From contig CBFIHE010000016.1 in assembly GCA_965662345.1 (NCBI GenBank), positions 1-54,513 on the forward strand: a DNA stretch of 54,513 bases, given 5' to 3'. Positions 1 through 8,258 of the stretch are shown here, piece after piece. The stretch comes from UBA6049 sp965662345. GTDB lineage: Bacteria > Bacteroidota > Bacteroidia > Flavobacteriales_G > Salibacteraceae. The notes under the pieces are model-generated. The model made no database searches. It had not been told where the DNA came from and was given only the letters and a program-made list of their open reading frames with translations. Every line of letters begins with the position of its first letter. Positions within the stretch are counted from its first letter, which is position 1. The translations under genes and the position numbers were made by a program.

Positions 1-389
1 AATCCAGGTAGATACCTGCTGGTGTTCTTTTTAATTCTGTACCAAGTCATCTGTTTTCTGAATGCCGCATATTCCGGAGTACGCGTTAGTTCAATTCTGT
101 AACGTTCAAAACCATTTTCTTTTACATAAATGCTATCTGTGTGCAGTTCATAGCCTTGTTTCCAAGCTTGTATTTGGTAGTTGCCAGAATTTACCTCTAT
201 GAATGTGTTGAGTTGGTTCTGTTTCATTTTTACAGAATCTAACTTTACAATGGGTTCTTTTTCCTCTGTAAAAAGAATGAGCTTTCCTTTTGCTCTACCG
301 GTAGTTTGAGCTAAACCACTCGATATACAGGCAAATTTAACTAGTCCGATAAAGAGAAGATAGAAAGGTTTGAATGGTGACTTTAACAT
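1..389 (-). CDS. Secreted protein, partial (C-terminus beyond window)
   Basis: The reading frame opens with ATG at 389 and runs off the left edge without a stop, so about 129 N-terminal residues are visible. Residues 1-28 form a signal peptide: Lys at 3 and 7, a hydrophobic stretch, then a GLAQ-T cleavage-like site, so the product is probably periplasmic or outer-membrane associated. The rest (KGKLILFTEEKEPIVKL, then GNYQIQAWKQGYE) resembles a small beta-sandwich of the PEGA/carboxypeptidase-regulatory kind, but that is a weak inference. It lies 19 bases downstream of the stop of the 138-residue gene on the same strand and may be its operon partner. No specific function can be given. Confidence 0.6.
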   Translation of the reverse strand, partial: MLKSPFKPFYLLFIGLVKFACISSGLAQTTGRAKGKLILFTEEKEPIVKLDSVKMKQNQLNTFIEVNSGNYQIQAWKQGYELHTDSIYVKENGFERYRIELTRTPEYAAFRKQMTWYRIKKNTSRYLPG

Positions 390-408
390 TTGATATGTTC
401 TTGCAGGT

Positions 409-825
409 TTAAGAGGGAAAATCTTCAGGTTTTACATACAATCCTGGGAAGGGGGAAATCGGTTCGTCTTTGCCTTTGAGGTACACGTAAATCACTTTGG
501 CATCTTCGCGTAAATCGCGCACCTCTGTTTTCTTTATGATTTTATTACTGGCGGCCAATACGGTTTGATTTCCGTCTTCTAATGTGAACTCAAAACGGGT
601 CATGTTTGGAATGGGGAACTCCAATACTTCATCATCTTGTTGTGCCTGTAGAATAAACTCTTCTTTGTGCTTGATTTTGAAATCGGTGACTTCACCTTGC
701 ACGTCAATTTCGTCTTCCCAAATATCGCGGATGTTGTCTTCAGATTCTTGCCCTTCATGGTATTCTTCAGCGTGTGCTTGATCAAACTCAGGGTTCTGGT
801 ATATGAAATGAATGGAGTATTGCAT
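409..825 (-). CDS. Conserved-looking hypothetical protein, 138 aa
   Basis: I do not recognise the family. The protein is acidic, has no signal peptide or membrane segment and should be cytoplasmic. It is rich in Glu, Asp and Gln in the first half (AEEYHEGQESEDNIRDIW) and ends in a Pro-rich tail (PISPFPGLYVKPEDFPS). Its ATG overlaps the stop codon of the upstream gamma-carbonic-anhydrase-like gene in a TAATG arrangement, so the two are translationally coupled and probably co-transcribed. That coupling is the only hint of a functional link. Confidence 0.65.
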   Translation of the reverse strand: MQYSIHFIYQNPEFDQAHAEEYHEGQESEDNIRDIWEDEIDVQGEVTDFKIKHKEEFILQAQQDDEVLEFPIPNMTRFEFTLEDGNQTVLAASNKIIKKTEVRDLREDAKVIYVYLKGKDEPISPFPGLYVKPEDFPS

Positions 826-1418
826 TATTGACTGTCTTTCCAGATTTTATACGTGTCTTGTTGTTTGGGTTTGTCTGTAGGCTGTTCGCGCAATGGTTCA
901 ACCTCTTTGAGGGTCTCGAGGCATTCTGCGGGGAGTTGTTGGTATAACTCGGTGCCTTTGGTTTTCCAAGCTATCATATCATCACTTACTTCTTTGATTA
1001 TTTTGGCTGGGTTACCCACTACCAAGCTCCTGGCCGGAATTTCTTTTTTGGCAGGAACAAAGCAAAGAGCACCAACAATACATTCATCTCCAATGACTAC
1101 ATCATCCATTAATACCGCGTTCATGCCAATTAGGCAATTTTTGCCTAATTGAGCTCCATGGATAATGGCACCATGACCTACATGCGCACCTTCTTGCAAC
1201 ACTACCGTAGTTCCCGGAAACATGTGAACCGTACAATTTTCTTGCACATTGCAGCCATCTTCAATAATGATTTCACCCCAATCTCCGCGAATAGCAGCTC
1301 CCGGACCAATATACACATGCTTGCCTATGGTTACATTCCCTGTAACCGATGCTTTGGGATGAATAAAAGCCGATTCATGAACTACAGGAGTATATCCGTT
1401 AAAACTGTAAACTGCCAT
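825..1418 (-). CDS. Gamma-carbonic-anhydrase/PaaY-like hexapeptide-repeat protein
   Basis: Left-handed beta-helix protein of the gamma-carbonic anhydrase, PaaY and YrdA group, 197 residues and so of usual length. Hexapeptide repeats such as VTIGKHVYIGPGAAI cover about residues 17-150. The three metal-binding histidines of the family appear to be present: His65 (CTVH), His82 and His87 (HVGHGAIIH, with the typical five-residue spacing). A hydrophilic helix (about 150-197) follows, as in family members. The likely role is a metal-dependent hydratase or thioesterase-like enzyme in the cytoplasm; the substrate cannot be read from sequence. The next gene starts on its stop codon. Confidence 0.85.
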   Translation of the reverse strand: MAVYSFNGYTPVVHESAFIHPKASVTGNVTIGKHVYIGPGAAIRGDWGEIIIEDGCNVQENCTVHMFPGTTVVLQEGAHVGHGAIIHGAQLGKNCLIGMNAVLMDDVVIGDECIVGALCFVPAKKEIPARSLVVGNPAKIIKEVSDDMIAWKTKGTELYQQLPAECLETLKEVEPLREQPTDKPKQQDTYKIWKDSQ

Positions 1419-1446
1419 GTGTCAAATTTTATTAAAAAATACATTG

Positions 1447-2595
1447 CTATTGAGCAGATAGCCCCAAACAAAGCTTTAATCTAAGAACTCGTTTAATACT
1501 AGCCTCTAATTGATAGGCAAAAGCTTCGTCTGCGTTTTTAAGTTCCAAAGCTCCTGTTAACAAGGCTTGCTCATTGGGTGGCATTAAGATTATATCGCAG
1601 CCTGCTTTGAGTGCGGCAAGAGGTCCGCTTTCTCCTGCATTTACAGCAGCCATCATGTTCATAGCATCGGTAAAGATTACGCCTTCAAAGCCCAATGAAT
1701 CGCGGAGCAAATCGGTGACAATATTTCTTGAGCAACTAGCCGGTATTCCATTGGTGCCAAAAGCTGCATTGTTTTCAACGGCAACATGGGCAACCATGGC
1801 ACTTACCGCACCTGCTTCAATCAGTGGAGGATAAACACCTAATTCTTTCAATTCGCCATCAATGTAAACCGATTGTTTGTGCGTATCGCCTGTAACATAG
1901 CCGTGACCTGGAAAGTGTTTGATGCAGGCTGCTACCGTATCGCTTTGCGTAGCATTTACAAACCAAGTAGATTTCTGAATCACTTCATTGGCATCGCTAC
2001 CAAAACTGCGGTCTTTAATGGCTTCGTTGTTCGGACTCAAATCAACTACCGGAGCAAAGTTGATGTGTAAGCCCATGGCTTTAATTACAGAATCAATTTG
2101 GTGAGCGGCAGTGGTTACCTGCATAGAATCTTTCAAATTGATGGTTTTATCTATGTTAATTGGTGCATCAGACAAACGCGAGTTGAACAAACTTGGCTCG
2201 GCATCTATGGCATACCAAAGAGCTGTTGAGGTAGAGGCATTCAAATCATCAATCAACGATTTGTTTGATGTGGTGCTTCCTTTTAAAAAGATTACACCAC
2301 CAACCAAATCGTTAGCAACCAATTGCTTAACAGTTGCATCGGCTTTGCCCAATTTTCCTGCACTCGTCATAATGGTTTGTGCAATGCGTTGGGTATCATT
2401 CAAACTAGCGTACCAAGCATTCGTGAGGGAATCTAATTGTGGATTAACGCTGTAGTAATCATCCAATGAAAACGCTGACGCTGCTGTTGCAACATCGGCT
2501 TTGCCAATTTTAGGTTTTGGTTCAACTTGTTCTTGCGTAGATGCACTTGAGCAAGAAAGAAGAAGCAGGAGTGAGCTAAGCAATGCGATTTTCAT
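1447..2595 (-). CDS. Glycoside hydrolase family 3 lipoprotein, NagZ-like beta-N-acetylhexosaminidase
   Basis: 382 residues. An N-terminal signal ends in a lipobox (LLLSC, Cys15), so the enzyme is a lipoprotein. The GH3 barrel occupies about residues 60-375. KHFPGHG (226-232) followed by Asp237 and His239 is the NagZ-type loop carrying the general-acid His, and Asp310 in GVIFTDAMNM is the expected nucleophile. NagZ-type enzymes remove N-acetylglucosamine from muropeptides. The lipidated form suggests periplasmic peptidoglycan turnover rather than the cytosolic recycling of E. coli NagZ, which is an inference. The start overlaps the end of the upstream CPBP gene by 20 bases. Confidence 0.85.
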   Translation of the reverse strand: MKIALLSSLLLLLSCSSASTQEQVEPKPKIGKADVATAASAFSLDDYYSVNPQLDSLTNAWYASLNDTQRIAQTIMTSAGKLGKADATVKQLVANDLVGGVIFLKGSTTSNKSLIDDLNASTSTALWYAIDAEPSLFNSRLSDAPINIDKTINLKDSMQVTTAAHQIDSVIKAMGLHINFAPVVDLSPNNEAIKDRSFGSDANEVIQKSTWFVNATQSDTVAACIKHFPGHGYVTGDTHKQSVYIDGELKELGVYPPLIEAGAVSAMVAHVAVENNAAFGTNGIPASCSRNIVTDLLRDSLGFEGVIFTDAMNMMAAVNAGESGPLAALKAGCDIILMPPNEQALLTGALELKNADEAFAYQLEASIKRVLRLKLCLGLSAQ

Positions 2596-3142
2596 CTATG
2601 ACTTGTTTTAGTTGATACAATAAAATAACGTCTATGATTGCATGGGCGAGCATGGCAGCTGGTAATCCAATGTAATCGTTGATGTAACCCAAGCCAGCTA
2701 TCATAAGCACCATAACGCTTCCGTAGATGCTGATGCGCCAATCGCGGGGGTCTAAATACCCGTGTATAGCCACAAAAACTAGCGCTGTTGGCCAAACGCC
2801 CCAATAATACTGAAGTACGCCTCTGAAAAAATACTCTTCACCGATGCCGGCACAGAGGGAGATGAACAATAAATCTGGCCAAGAAAGTTGAAGAGTACCA
2901 AGCAGGCTGGCATACTTTACTTTAACTGGTTTCATAAATGGAAGTTGTATGATGCCGTAAGCAATTCCGCCAGCAACCCCACCTGCTAACAACCCCACTA
3001 CTAATTGTTGCCATACAGGCGCAAGTGTAGAAAAGCCAAAACCAGAAGCATTGTCTTCAACTATCCAAAGGATAATTTGACCTGCAACGGGGAACCCTAT
3101 AAGTGTAGCTAAGCCGAGTAAGTAAAGTTGATTCTTCTGCAT
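2576..3142 (-). CDS. CPBP-family intramembrane metalloprotease (CAAX/Abi type)
   Basis: A small membrane protein with several hydrophobic helices and the CPBP (Abi/CAAX protease) motifs. Numbering from a possible GTG at 3154, motif 1 is Glu106-Glu107 with Arg111 (GEEYFFRG), motif 2 His131 (VAIHG) and motif 3 His171 with Asp175 (LAHAIID). Family members cleave prenylated or other membrane substrates, and bacterial targets are mostly unknown. I prefer the ATG at 3142 because the in-frame GTG at 3154 sits inside the stem of the terminator hairpin of the upstream gene. The stop overlaps the following NagZ-like gene by 20 bases, pointing to coupled translation. Confidence 0.8.
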   Translation of the reverse strand: MQKNQLYLLGLATLIGFPVAGQIILWIVEDNASGFGFSTLAPVWQQLVVGLLAGGVAGGIAYGIIQLPFMKPVKVKYASLLGTLQLSWPDLLFISLCAGIGEEYFFRGVLQYYWGVWPTALVFVAIHGYLDPRDWRISIYGSVMVLMIAGLGYINDYIGLPAAMLAHAIIDVILLYQLKQVIDENRIA

Positions 3143-3170
3143 AAAAAAAGCCACTCGCTTAGAGTGGCTT
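3143..3170 (-). terminator. Rho-independent terminator directly abutting a start codon
   Basis: A perfect stem (AAGCCACTC at 3148-3156 paired with GAGTGGCTT at 3162-3170, loop 3157-3161) is followed on the minus strand by seven T residues (3143-3149). It lies 24 bases after the stop of the SRPBCC/GyrI gene, and its T-run ends at the ATG (3142) of the CPBP gene. Confidence 0.85.
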
Positions 3171-3193
3171 CGAAAATACGTTTTGCTATTCGA

Positions 3194-4273
3194 TTAGTTT
3201 TTGGATTTTACTGGATAATAAATGTGGGTTACATATTCATTGGGGTTTGAGGTAGAAGTTGGGTCTACCATATATTCCTCAAACGGATTTCCTGCCATTC
3301 TAAGGTTGTTTTCTTCTAAATAAGCATCCATTGCTAGCCAAGTACCTTCGCTACTTTCATAAGAGCCATAGTGCGTACCTCTAACTACGTATGTTTCCAT
3401 TGAGGCTCCGTTTGCCACTCTGCCCTCTTCTTGAACGGCTTCATAAACGGGAATCATGCTGGTATAAACTACCTTAGATGGTGGCTCCCAAAGGTGATAC
3501 TGTGTCATGGCGTTACCAGCAAATTGAAGTTGCTTATCCTGAATAAAGGCTACTAATTCACCCATGTTTTTCGCCATAACTTCTCCCATACTCTCCACTG
3601 AGCTTGAATCTGTTATGCCAATAAAGTTAAAGCCAGGTAAGTTGTACTCAGCTATTTCAACTCCATTGCTTTGGCCTTGGTTTAGTAATTCACCAGCATC
3701 ACTTACGCTAGGTGATGCCGCACGTGCATTTAAACAAGGGTTCATTTCATCTTCTTGTGCTTCTTCTGCCAATGCAGTTAAGCCCGCAGCGAAAGAAGCA
3801 TCGAGCATAGGTCCCATTACAACGCCCATTAGACGATTAAATGGATTGCTACCCATATCTGTGTGGAAGCTCCAGGTTGCTTGTACTCCATCTTCTACTT
3901 CTTTAAACTCAAAAGTGCTGGTTGCAATACCTTGTTCCTGAAAGTTTAGATCGGATACTATTTTTTGATTCGGGATTACCTCTTTGTATGTCATGGAACC
4001 ATTTCCCATATTTTGAGATGTCCATGAATAAGAAGCGCCTTCTCCTTTAGTGATAGAAGACCAAGTGAATTGCATGGTAGAGTCTTGTGTTACCCAAGGC
4101 GACCATTTCACCCGCTTTTCCATGTCGTTTACATGATCAAATACAACACATAGTGGTGCTTTAATAACTTTAGTAGCGGTTACGTTTAGTTCTTTAGGTT
4201 GCAAATAGCCGACCATTACAAAAATGAGCAAGATCGAAACCAATACAATACCTATGATTTTCAAGGCTTTCAT
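3194..4273 (-). CDS. Membrane-anchored SRPBCC + GyrI-like effector-binding protein
   Basis: 359 residues with two ligand-binding folds in tandem. An N-terminal hydrophobic helix (about 5-25) anchors the protein or exports it. An SRPBCC/START-like domain follows (about 30-175: FDHVNDMEKRVKWSPW, then a long beta region). The C-terminal half (about 205-358) looks like a GyrI/AraC effector-binding fold (VEIAEYNLPGFNFIGI at the start, EEYMVDPTSTSNPNEYVTHIYYPV at the end). Small-molecule binding is expected; no ligand can be assigned. It is transcribed alone, with a strong terminator (3143-3170) just downstream. Confidence 0.8.
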   Translation of the reverse strand: MKALKIIGIVLVSILLIFVMVGYLQPKELNVTATKVIKAPLCVVFDHVNDMEKRVKWSPWVTQDSTMQFTWSSITKGEGASYSWTSQNMGNGSMTYKEVIPNQKIVSDLNFQEQGIATSTFEFKEVEDGVQATWSFHTDMGSNPFNRLMGVVMGPMLDASFAAGLTALAEEAQEDEMNPCLNARAASPSVSDAGELLNQGQSNGVEIAEYNLPGFNFIGITDSSSVESMGEVMAKNMGELVAFIQDKQLQFAGNAMTQYHLWEPPSKVVYTSMIPVYEAVQEEGRVANGASMETYVVRGTHYGSYESSEGTWLAMDAYLEENNLRMAGNPFEEYMVDPTSTSNPNEYVTHIYYPVKSKN

Positions 4274-4358
4274 GATAGGGTTGAATTAATAATTATTGGC
4301 GAAAGATAAGAAAGGGCTTGCATTCTCGTTAGAACCTTTTTAATACGAGTAAGGGTTT

Positions 4359-4366
4359 TACTTTTG
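4359..4366 (+). promoter_or_regulatory. -7 element TACTTTTG, leaderless-type promoter
   Basis: Perfect match to the Bacteroidota -7 consensus TAnnTTTG. It ends 6 nt before the ATG at 4373, so transcription should begin at or within a few bases of the start codon. No convincing -33 TTG was seen at the usual spacing. Confidence 0.65.
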
Positions 4367-4372
4367 CGCCCC

Positions 4373-5464
4373 ATGTTTTACAAGAATCTTGTTATAATCA
4401 TCTTGAGTTACTTTGTATTGAGTACGCTCAGTGCTCAAGAAAAAGGAGCTGAATCAGATACAGCTTATGCGGCTGTGGTATATGGCGATGAGGTTTTGTT
4501 GGGTGGCTTAGAAAGCATGACGCCAGAGCAAATACAAGCTACAAAAGACAGTTTAAAAGCACTGCCAGAACCACCCACAGAATTACTAGCTCAAATCGTG
4601 CTATACGAAGAGATTCCTACCATGCGCTTTGAGGAAATCTTTGCGCTCATAGACTCCCTTTTTGAGTTGAACCGTATACCGTATCCGTTGATTAATCAAA
4701 TCAACATGTATGTTTCTAATATGGAGTACGACCGAAAAGAGGAAATTGACACCTCTGGTTATCCAGCAGAATTCTATTATCCAGATTGGAACACGGGGGT
4801 GCCAAATCCTTACGCTTCTCATAAGCTTACCAAAGATGATTCTACATTGTATCTAAAACTACAAGGTACCTCTCAATTGGAGCAGTTTGTACTCCCTGTA
4901 GATGGTGTAATCACCTCTGGGTTTGGATGGCGAGACGGCAGAAACCACAATGGCTTAGATATAGATTTACAAGTTTGGGATACCGTAAGGGTTGTATTTC
5001 CTGGTATGGTACGTGTCGCTAGGTATTACGGAGGTTATGGTAGAGTGGTGGTGGTGCGTCATTGGAACGGGTTAGAAACTTTATACGCTCATTTACACAG
5101 AATAAAGGTAAAACCAGGAGATCGCATTCATACGGGAGATGTGGTAGGTCTAGGCGGAAGTTCTGGTAATTCTACAGGTAGCCACTTACATTGGGAAGTT
5201 CGTTTTAAAGGAGTACCTCTAAATCCTGCTCACTTTATGGACTTGCGAGAAATGACCTTGGAATCTGATACCCTAGTACTTAAAAAAACCAAGTATGGAT
5301 ATGCGGCTTACCCACAAGGCACGGTATTTCACGAAGTAAAAAGAGGCGATTTCTTGTATAAAATTGCAGGCCAGTACGGCACAAGCATTAATGAGTTATG
5401 CAGGTTGAATGGCATTAGACGAAACAGTATTCTGGTGGTTGGCCAAAAAATAAGAGTGATATGA
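4373..5464 (+). CDS. M23-family peptidase (LytM/DD-endopeptidase) with C-terminal LysM
   Basis: 363 residues. A signal peptide (FVLSTLSAQ) directs export. A helical region leads to an M23 zinc peptidase domain with the canonical motifs: GFGWRDGRNHNGLDID (HxxxD zinc ligands) and GSHLHWEVRF (HxH). The C-terminal 45 residues are a LysM peptidoglycan-binding module (FHEVKRGDFLYKIAGQYG to LVVGQKIRVI). The predicted role is cleavage of peptide cross-links in peptidoglycan in the periplasm. The ATG at 4373 is chosen over an in-frame TTG at 4364, because that TTG is the end of the -7 element. The stop overlaps the next ATG (ATGA). Confidence 0.88.
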   Translation: MFYKNLVIIILSYFVLSTLSAQEKGAESDTAYAAVVYGDEVLLGGLESMTPEQIQATKDSLKALPEPPTELLAQIVLYEEIPTMRFEEIFALIDSLFELNRIPYPLINQINMYVSNMEYDRKEEIDTSGYPAEFYYPDWNTGVPNPYASHKLTKDDSTLYLKLQGTSQLEQFVLPVDGVITSGFGWRDGRNHNGLDIDLQVWDTVRVVFPGMVRVARYYGGYGRVVVVRHWNGLETLYAHLHRIKVKPGDRIHTGDVVGLGGSSGNSTGSHLHWEVRFKGVPLNPAHFMDLREMTLESDTLVLKKTKYGYAAYPQGTVFHEVKRGDFLYKIAGQYGTSINELCRLNGIRRNSILVVGQKIRVI

Positions 5465-5811
5465 ATTGGGAAGAAGCATTTGATTTCACCAATTGGCGAG
5501 AGCACCCTACACGTAAGAAGTACATGGTGTTTTTCTTCTCAGATATAGCACAGGGCGATTATTTTGAGGAACTGCTGTCTGCTAAAGGAATATGGTTTGA
5601 ACGTCATCATGACGATGAAGATCAGCAACGACCCGTTTGGTTTGCCATTGAGCGTGGGGATATGGTTAAAGTGAAGAAATTAAATAATTTAACCTTAGGC
5701 AAATTCAGAAATAGATTCATTCCCACATCTGGCTTGCGCTGGGTGGTCTTTATCTTCTCAGGAGTAGTTATCACCCTTATGATTATAGGGATGATGAAAG
5801 GAAATCAATAA
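5461..5811 (+). CDS. Small hypothetical protein with C-terminal membrane helix, 116 aa
   Basis: Not a family I can name. The first 85 residues are soluble and charged (YMVFFFSDIAQGDYFEELL, FERHHDDEDQQRPVWFAIERGD), and one hydrophobic helix (about 94-112, WVVFIFSGVVITLMIIGMM) makes it tail-anchored, with the soluble part probably cytoplasmic. The soluble part resembles DUF2007-like signal-transducing domains in size and layout, but I would not assign it. Its ATG overlaps the stop of the M23 peptidase, so the two are coupled. Confidence 0.65.
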   Translation: MNWEEAFDFTNWREHPTRKKYMVFFFSDIAQGDYFEELLSAKGIWFERHHDDEDQQRPVWFAIERGDMVKVKKLNNLTLGKFRNRFIPTSGLRWVVFIFSGVVITLMIIGMMKGNQ

Positions 5812-5816
5812 CTTGC
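5809..5816 (+). promoter_or_regulatory. -7 element TAACTTGC overlapping an upstream stop codon
   Basis: The same TAACTTGC octamer stands upstream of at least three other genes here (23713, 25206, 46181). It ends 5 nt before the ATG at 5822, and its TAA is also the stop codon of the preceding gene. No clear -33 TTG was found, so confidence is modest. Confidence 0.4.
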
Positions 5817-5821
5817 GTTCT

Positions 5822-6547
5822 ATGCGTAACATCCTCCTAATCTTACTTGGACTTGTACCCTTAACCCTACTTGGGCAAGAACGCGTAATTACTGTAGGAT
5901 TGCAGTACAAACCAATGCTACCCCCTGGTTTTTTTAATGCAGAGCAATCTCAAGTTTCCACCCCAGGTATAGACTTTAGCATAGACCAAAAATTTGGCTG
6001 GGCGGGAGGTATGGTTATCCGTTGGGGGTTAACCCGTGCACTGAGCTTAGAAACGGGTATAAACTATGTGAAGCGGAATTACACCTTAAACGTTGATAGT
6101 ATCAACAATGCTTTTACGGCTGAAATAGATTATGATGTAATTGGGTACGAAATACCCCTAACGGGCTTGGTATATATTCAATTAGATAGGCAGTGGTTTA
6201 TGAATGCTTCATTTGGAGCGTCCATTGATTTATTCCCCAAGAGTTTCTATACCGATGCTGGCGGAGGGTGGCAGCACGTAACAGATAGAAATGGGTGGAT
6301 ACAAGCAGCACTCTTGGCAAACTTGGGTTTTGAATATAGAACAGAAGAGAGCGGCTACTTTTATTTAGGAGGATCATTCCACAGGCCTTTTCAAGATATG
6401 TATGGTGTTTTGGTAGGGGAGGATAATGCTCCCAATGAAACAGCTCGTATGACCTTGAATGGAACCTACCTCACCATTGATTTACGCTACTTTTTTCACG
6501 AAGACCCGCAGAAGCGGAAAGAGCGAAAGAAGAAAAGAGATAGGTAA
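5822..6547 (+). CDS. Outer-membrane beta-barrel (porin-like) protein
   Basis: 241 residues. A signal peptide (MRNILLILLGLVPLTLLGQ) is followed by alternating polar and hydrophobic strands with aromatic residues, typical of small OmpA/porin-like eight-stranded barrels of Bacteroidota (GGMVIRWGLTRALSLETGINYV, TYLTIDLRYFF). The protein ends in a very basic tail (QKRKERKKKRDR) after the last strand, which is unusual for a barrel C-terminus. The in-frame TTG at 5813 is rejected as a start because it belongs to the -7 element. It is convergent with the MltF-like gene, three bases apart. Confidence 0.75.
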   Translation: MRNILLILLGLVPLTLLGQERVITVGLQYKPMLPPGFFNAEQSQVSTPGIDFSIDQKFGWAGGMVIRWGLTRALSLETGINYVKRNYTLNVDSINNAFTAEIDYDVIGYEIPLTGLVYIQLDRQWFMNASFGASIDLFPKSFYTDAGGGWQHVTDRNGWIQAALLANLGFEYRTEESGYFYLGGSFHRPFQDMYGVLVGEDNAPNETARMTLNGTYLTIDLRYFFHEDPQKRKERKKKRDR

Positions 6548-6550
6548 TAG

Positions 6551-8002
6551 CTACTTAGATAGATTCTTGTATTGCTCGTATCTAGCGCTTATCTCCTTCA
6601 CATATTTGTAGGGCTCAGATCCTCTGCAGTAGCCGTGCTTCACCACCTCATCTTGGTAGTATTCTGGTTTAGATTTTCTCAAAATCATCTCCGCCACATT
6701 TGACTCCCATTTGTAAGGGTCTTTCTCATATTTCTCAGCCAATCTGCGCGCATCTTTTACGTGTCCCAAACCTACATTGTAACTGGCAAGAGTAAAGGGG
6801 ATGGCTTCAATGGAATCATTATTGAGCTCTTTCATCCAGAAGCCATACAGCCATTCCAAATAAGAGGTTCCTGCTAAAATATTGGGTTCGGGTTGAGATA
6901 ATGCTATGGTATCTACACCATATTTAGAAGCGGTGTTAGGCAGAACTTGCATTAACCCAGTAGCGCCTGTCCAGCTTACTGCTTCTGGGTCAAAATTAGA
7001 TTCTTCATAAATAACAGAAGCGAGCAATAACCAAGGCCAATTCATTTTATCGGCATACTTTTTTATGACTTCATCGTAAGGTGATATTCTGCCGCCTTTG
7101 GAAAGGTTAAAATCACTTTTAACCCGATTTCCTGAAGTTTTGGCCCACTTGAAGTACTTGTTGTAGATATACGCGTAGTTAGATTTACTTTCCTTCTCAT
7201 TCATCCAGAAGTTTAGGGTGTCGCGCAGAGCATCAGATCCCTTGGGTAGAGCCCAAGCAATTTTCTGACTAAAAGAAACAGGCGTTTTAATATCTACATC
7301 TGGGTAGAAAGCACGATAAAACCGAGCAACGTTTTCATCGGCTACACTGTAATCAATCTTACCTCTGCTAATTAACGCCATCACACTATCTGTGTGAATA
7401 TTGCCTGGTAACCTAGCTATCTGAATACTATCTCCTAATTCATTTTGAAGATTTCTGAGTCGTTCGTGAAAAGAAGTATTCCAAGGAACATAAACCGTCT
7501 TACCGCTTAAGTCTAGTAAATCCCGTACCAATGATTCTTCAATTTGATCGCGTGTGAGTGTACGTTTATTTTCTGGAAGCCGCTGAACCAGTACCTGCCT
7601 GGTTCTTATATGTGGAAGTGAAAACTCAACTTTTCTTTTGCGGTCTCTTGTAATGGTGAGATTGGCAGCAGCAAGATCCCCAGCACCTGCGTGCAAGCTA
7701 TCTAATATGAAGTCTATATTTTGAATGACTTTTACTTCAAGATCAACATTCAAATAGTCTGCAAAAAGGTGTAAGAGTTCAAACTCATAGCCCATGGGTT
7801 GGCCTTTGTAGATGAAGTACGAAGTAGCGCTGTTATCGGTTAAAGCAACAAGTTTACCTCTTGCAATTATGGAATCTAAAACTCCACTTCTAAGCGCAAG
7901 GGTATCTTCGGTACTCGTGACTTTTTGTTGCGTATTGTTCTGTGGCTGAGAACAGCTACTTATTAAGAGAGCGAAGAGTATAAAATATGCTACTTGTTTC
8001 AT
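6551..8002 (-). CDS. MltF-like membrane-bound lytic transglycosylase (lipoprotein)
   Basis: 483 residues with the two-domain MltF layout. A lipobox signal (LLISSC) comes first, then a periplasmic solute-binding protein family 3 domain (about 40-290), then an SLT lytic transglycosylase domain (about 305-480). The catalytic Glu lies in IYEESNFDPEA (about Glu334), followed by GATGLMQVLPNTA, as in family 1 transglycosylases. It should cut glycan strands of peptidoglycan with formation of 1,6-anhydro ends, with the SBP-like domain tuning activity. The ATG at 8002 is used; the codon before it is TTG. It follows the 62-residue membrane protein by 9 bases. Confidence 0.85.
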   Translation of the reverse strand: MKQVAYFILFALLISSCSQPQNNTQQKVTSTEDTLALRSGVLDSIIARGKLVALTDNSATSYFIYKGQPMGYEFELLHLFADYLNVDLEVKVIQNIDFILDSLHAGAGDLAAANLTITRDRKRKVEFSLPHIRTRQVLVQRLPENKRTLTRDQIEESLVRDLLDLSGKTVYVPWNTSFHERLRNLQNELGDSIQIARLPGNIHTDSVMALISRGKIDYSVADENVARFYRAFYPDVDIKTPVSFSQKIAWALPKGSDALRDTLNFWMNEKESKSNYAYIYNKYFKWAKTSGNRVKSDFNLSKGGRISPYDEVIKKYADKMNWPWLLLASVIYEESNFDPEAVSWTGATGLMQVLPNTASKYGVDTIALSQPEPNILAGTSYLEWLYGFWMKELNNDSIEAIPFTLASYNVGLGHVKDARRLAEKYEKDPYKWESNVAEMILRKSKPEYYQDEVVKHGYCRGSEPYKYVKEISARYEQYKNLSK

Positions 8003-8011
8003 CAATCGGCT

Positions 8012-8200
8012 TTAACCCATAAGCCGCACAGTCATGTAAAAAAGAATGAATACGGCTACAATTCCAAGTGCTACTTTCCAAACGCCCTTAGACAAATTGG
8101 GAGTCATAGAAACGTCTTTCTTGTATGCAAATGCGATGAAAATTACAAAAACCACAAAGAAGAAGGCTGCAAAAATCAGCTGGTTATCAGAAAAAGCCAT
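8012..8200 (-). CDS. Small two-helix membrane protein, 62 aa
   Basis: MAFSDNQLIFAAFFFVVFVIFIAFAYKKD is a first membrane helix with a short charged loop, and VALGIVAVFILFYMTVRL forms a second. No family is recognised; similar tiny proteins with two helices are common in Bacteroidota genomes. A TACTTTCA sequence (8234-8241 on the minus strand) is a possible -7 element about 33 bases upstream. The gene sits between tagI and the MltF-like gene on the same strand. The longer upstream in-frame extension is not used because it carries no membrane or folded character. Confidence 0.6.
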   Translation of the reverse strand: MAFSDNQLIFAAFFFVVFVIFIAFAYKKDVSMTPNLSKGVWKVALGIVAVFILFYMTVRLMG

Positions 8201-8258
8201 GTATTTCTTATTAATGTCATTGTATAACGGGCGTGAAAGTAGGAAGTTCAAGCTTATC

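Noticed and set aside
5809..5816. A dif-like or other recombination site near xerD.
   Set aside because: No 28-base site with two Xer-like half-sites was recognised anywhere in the window; the TAACTTGC octamers are promoter elements.
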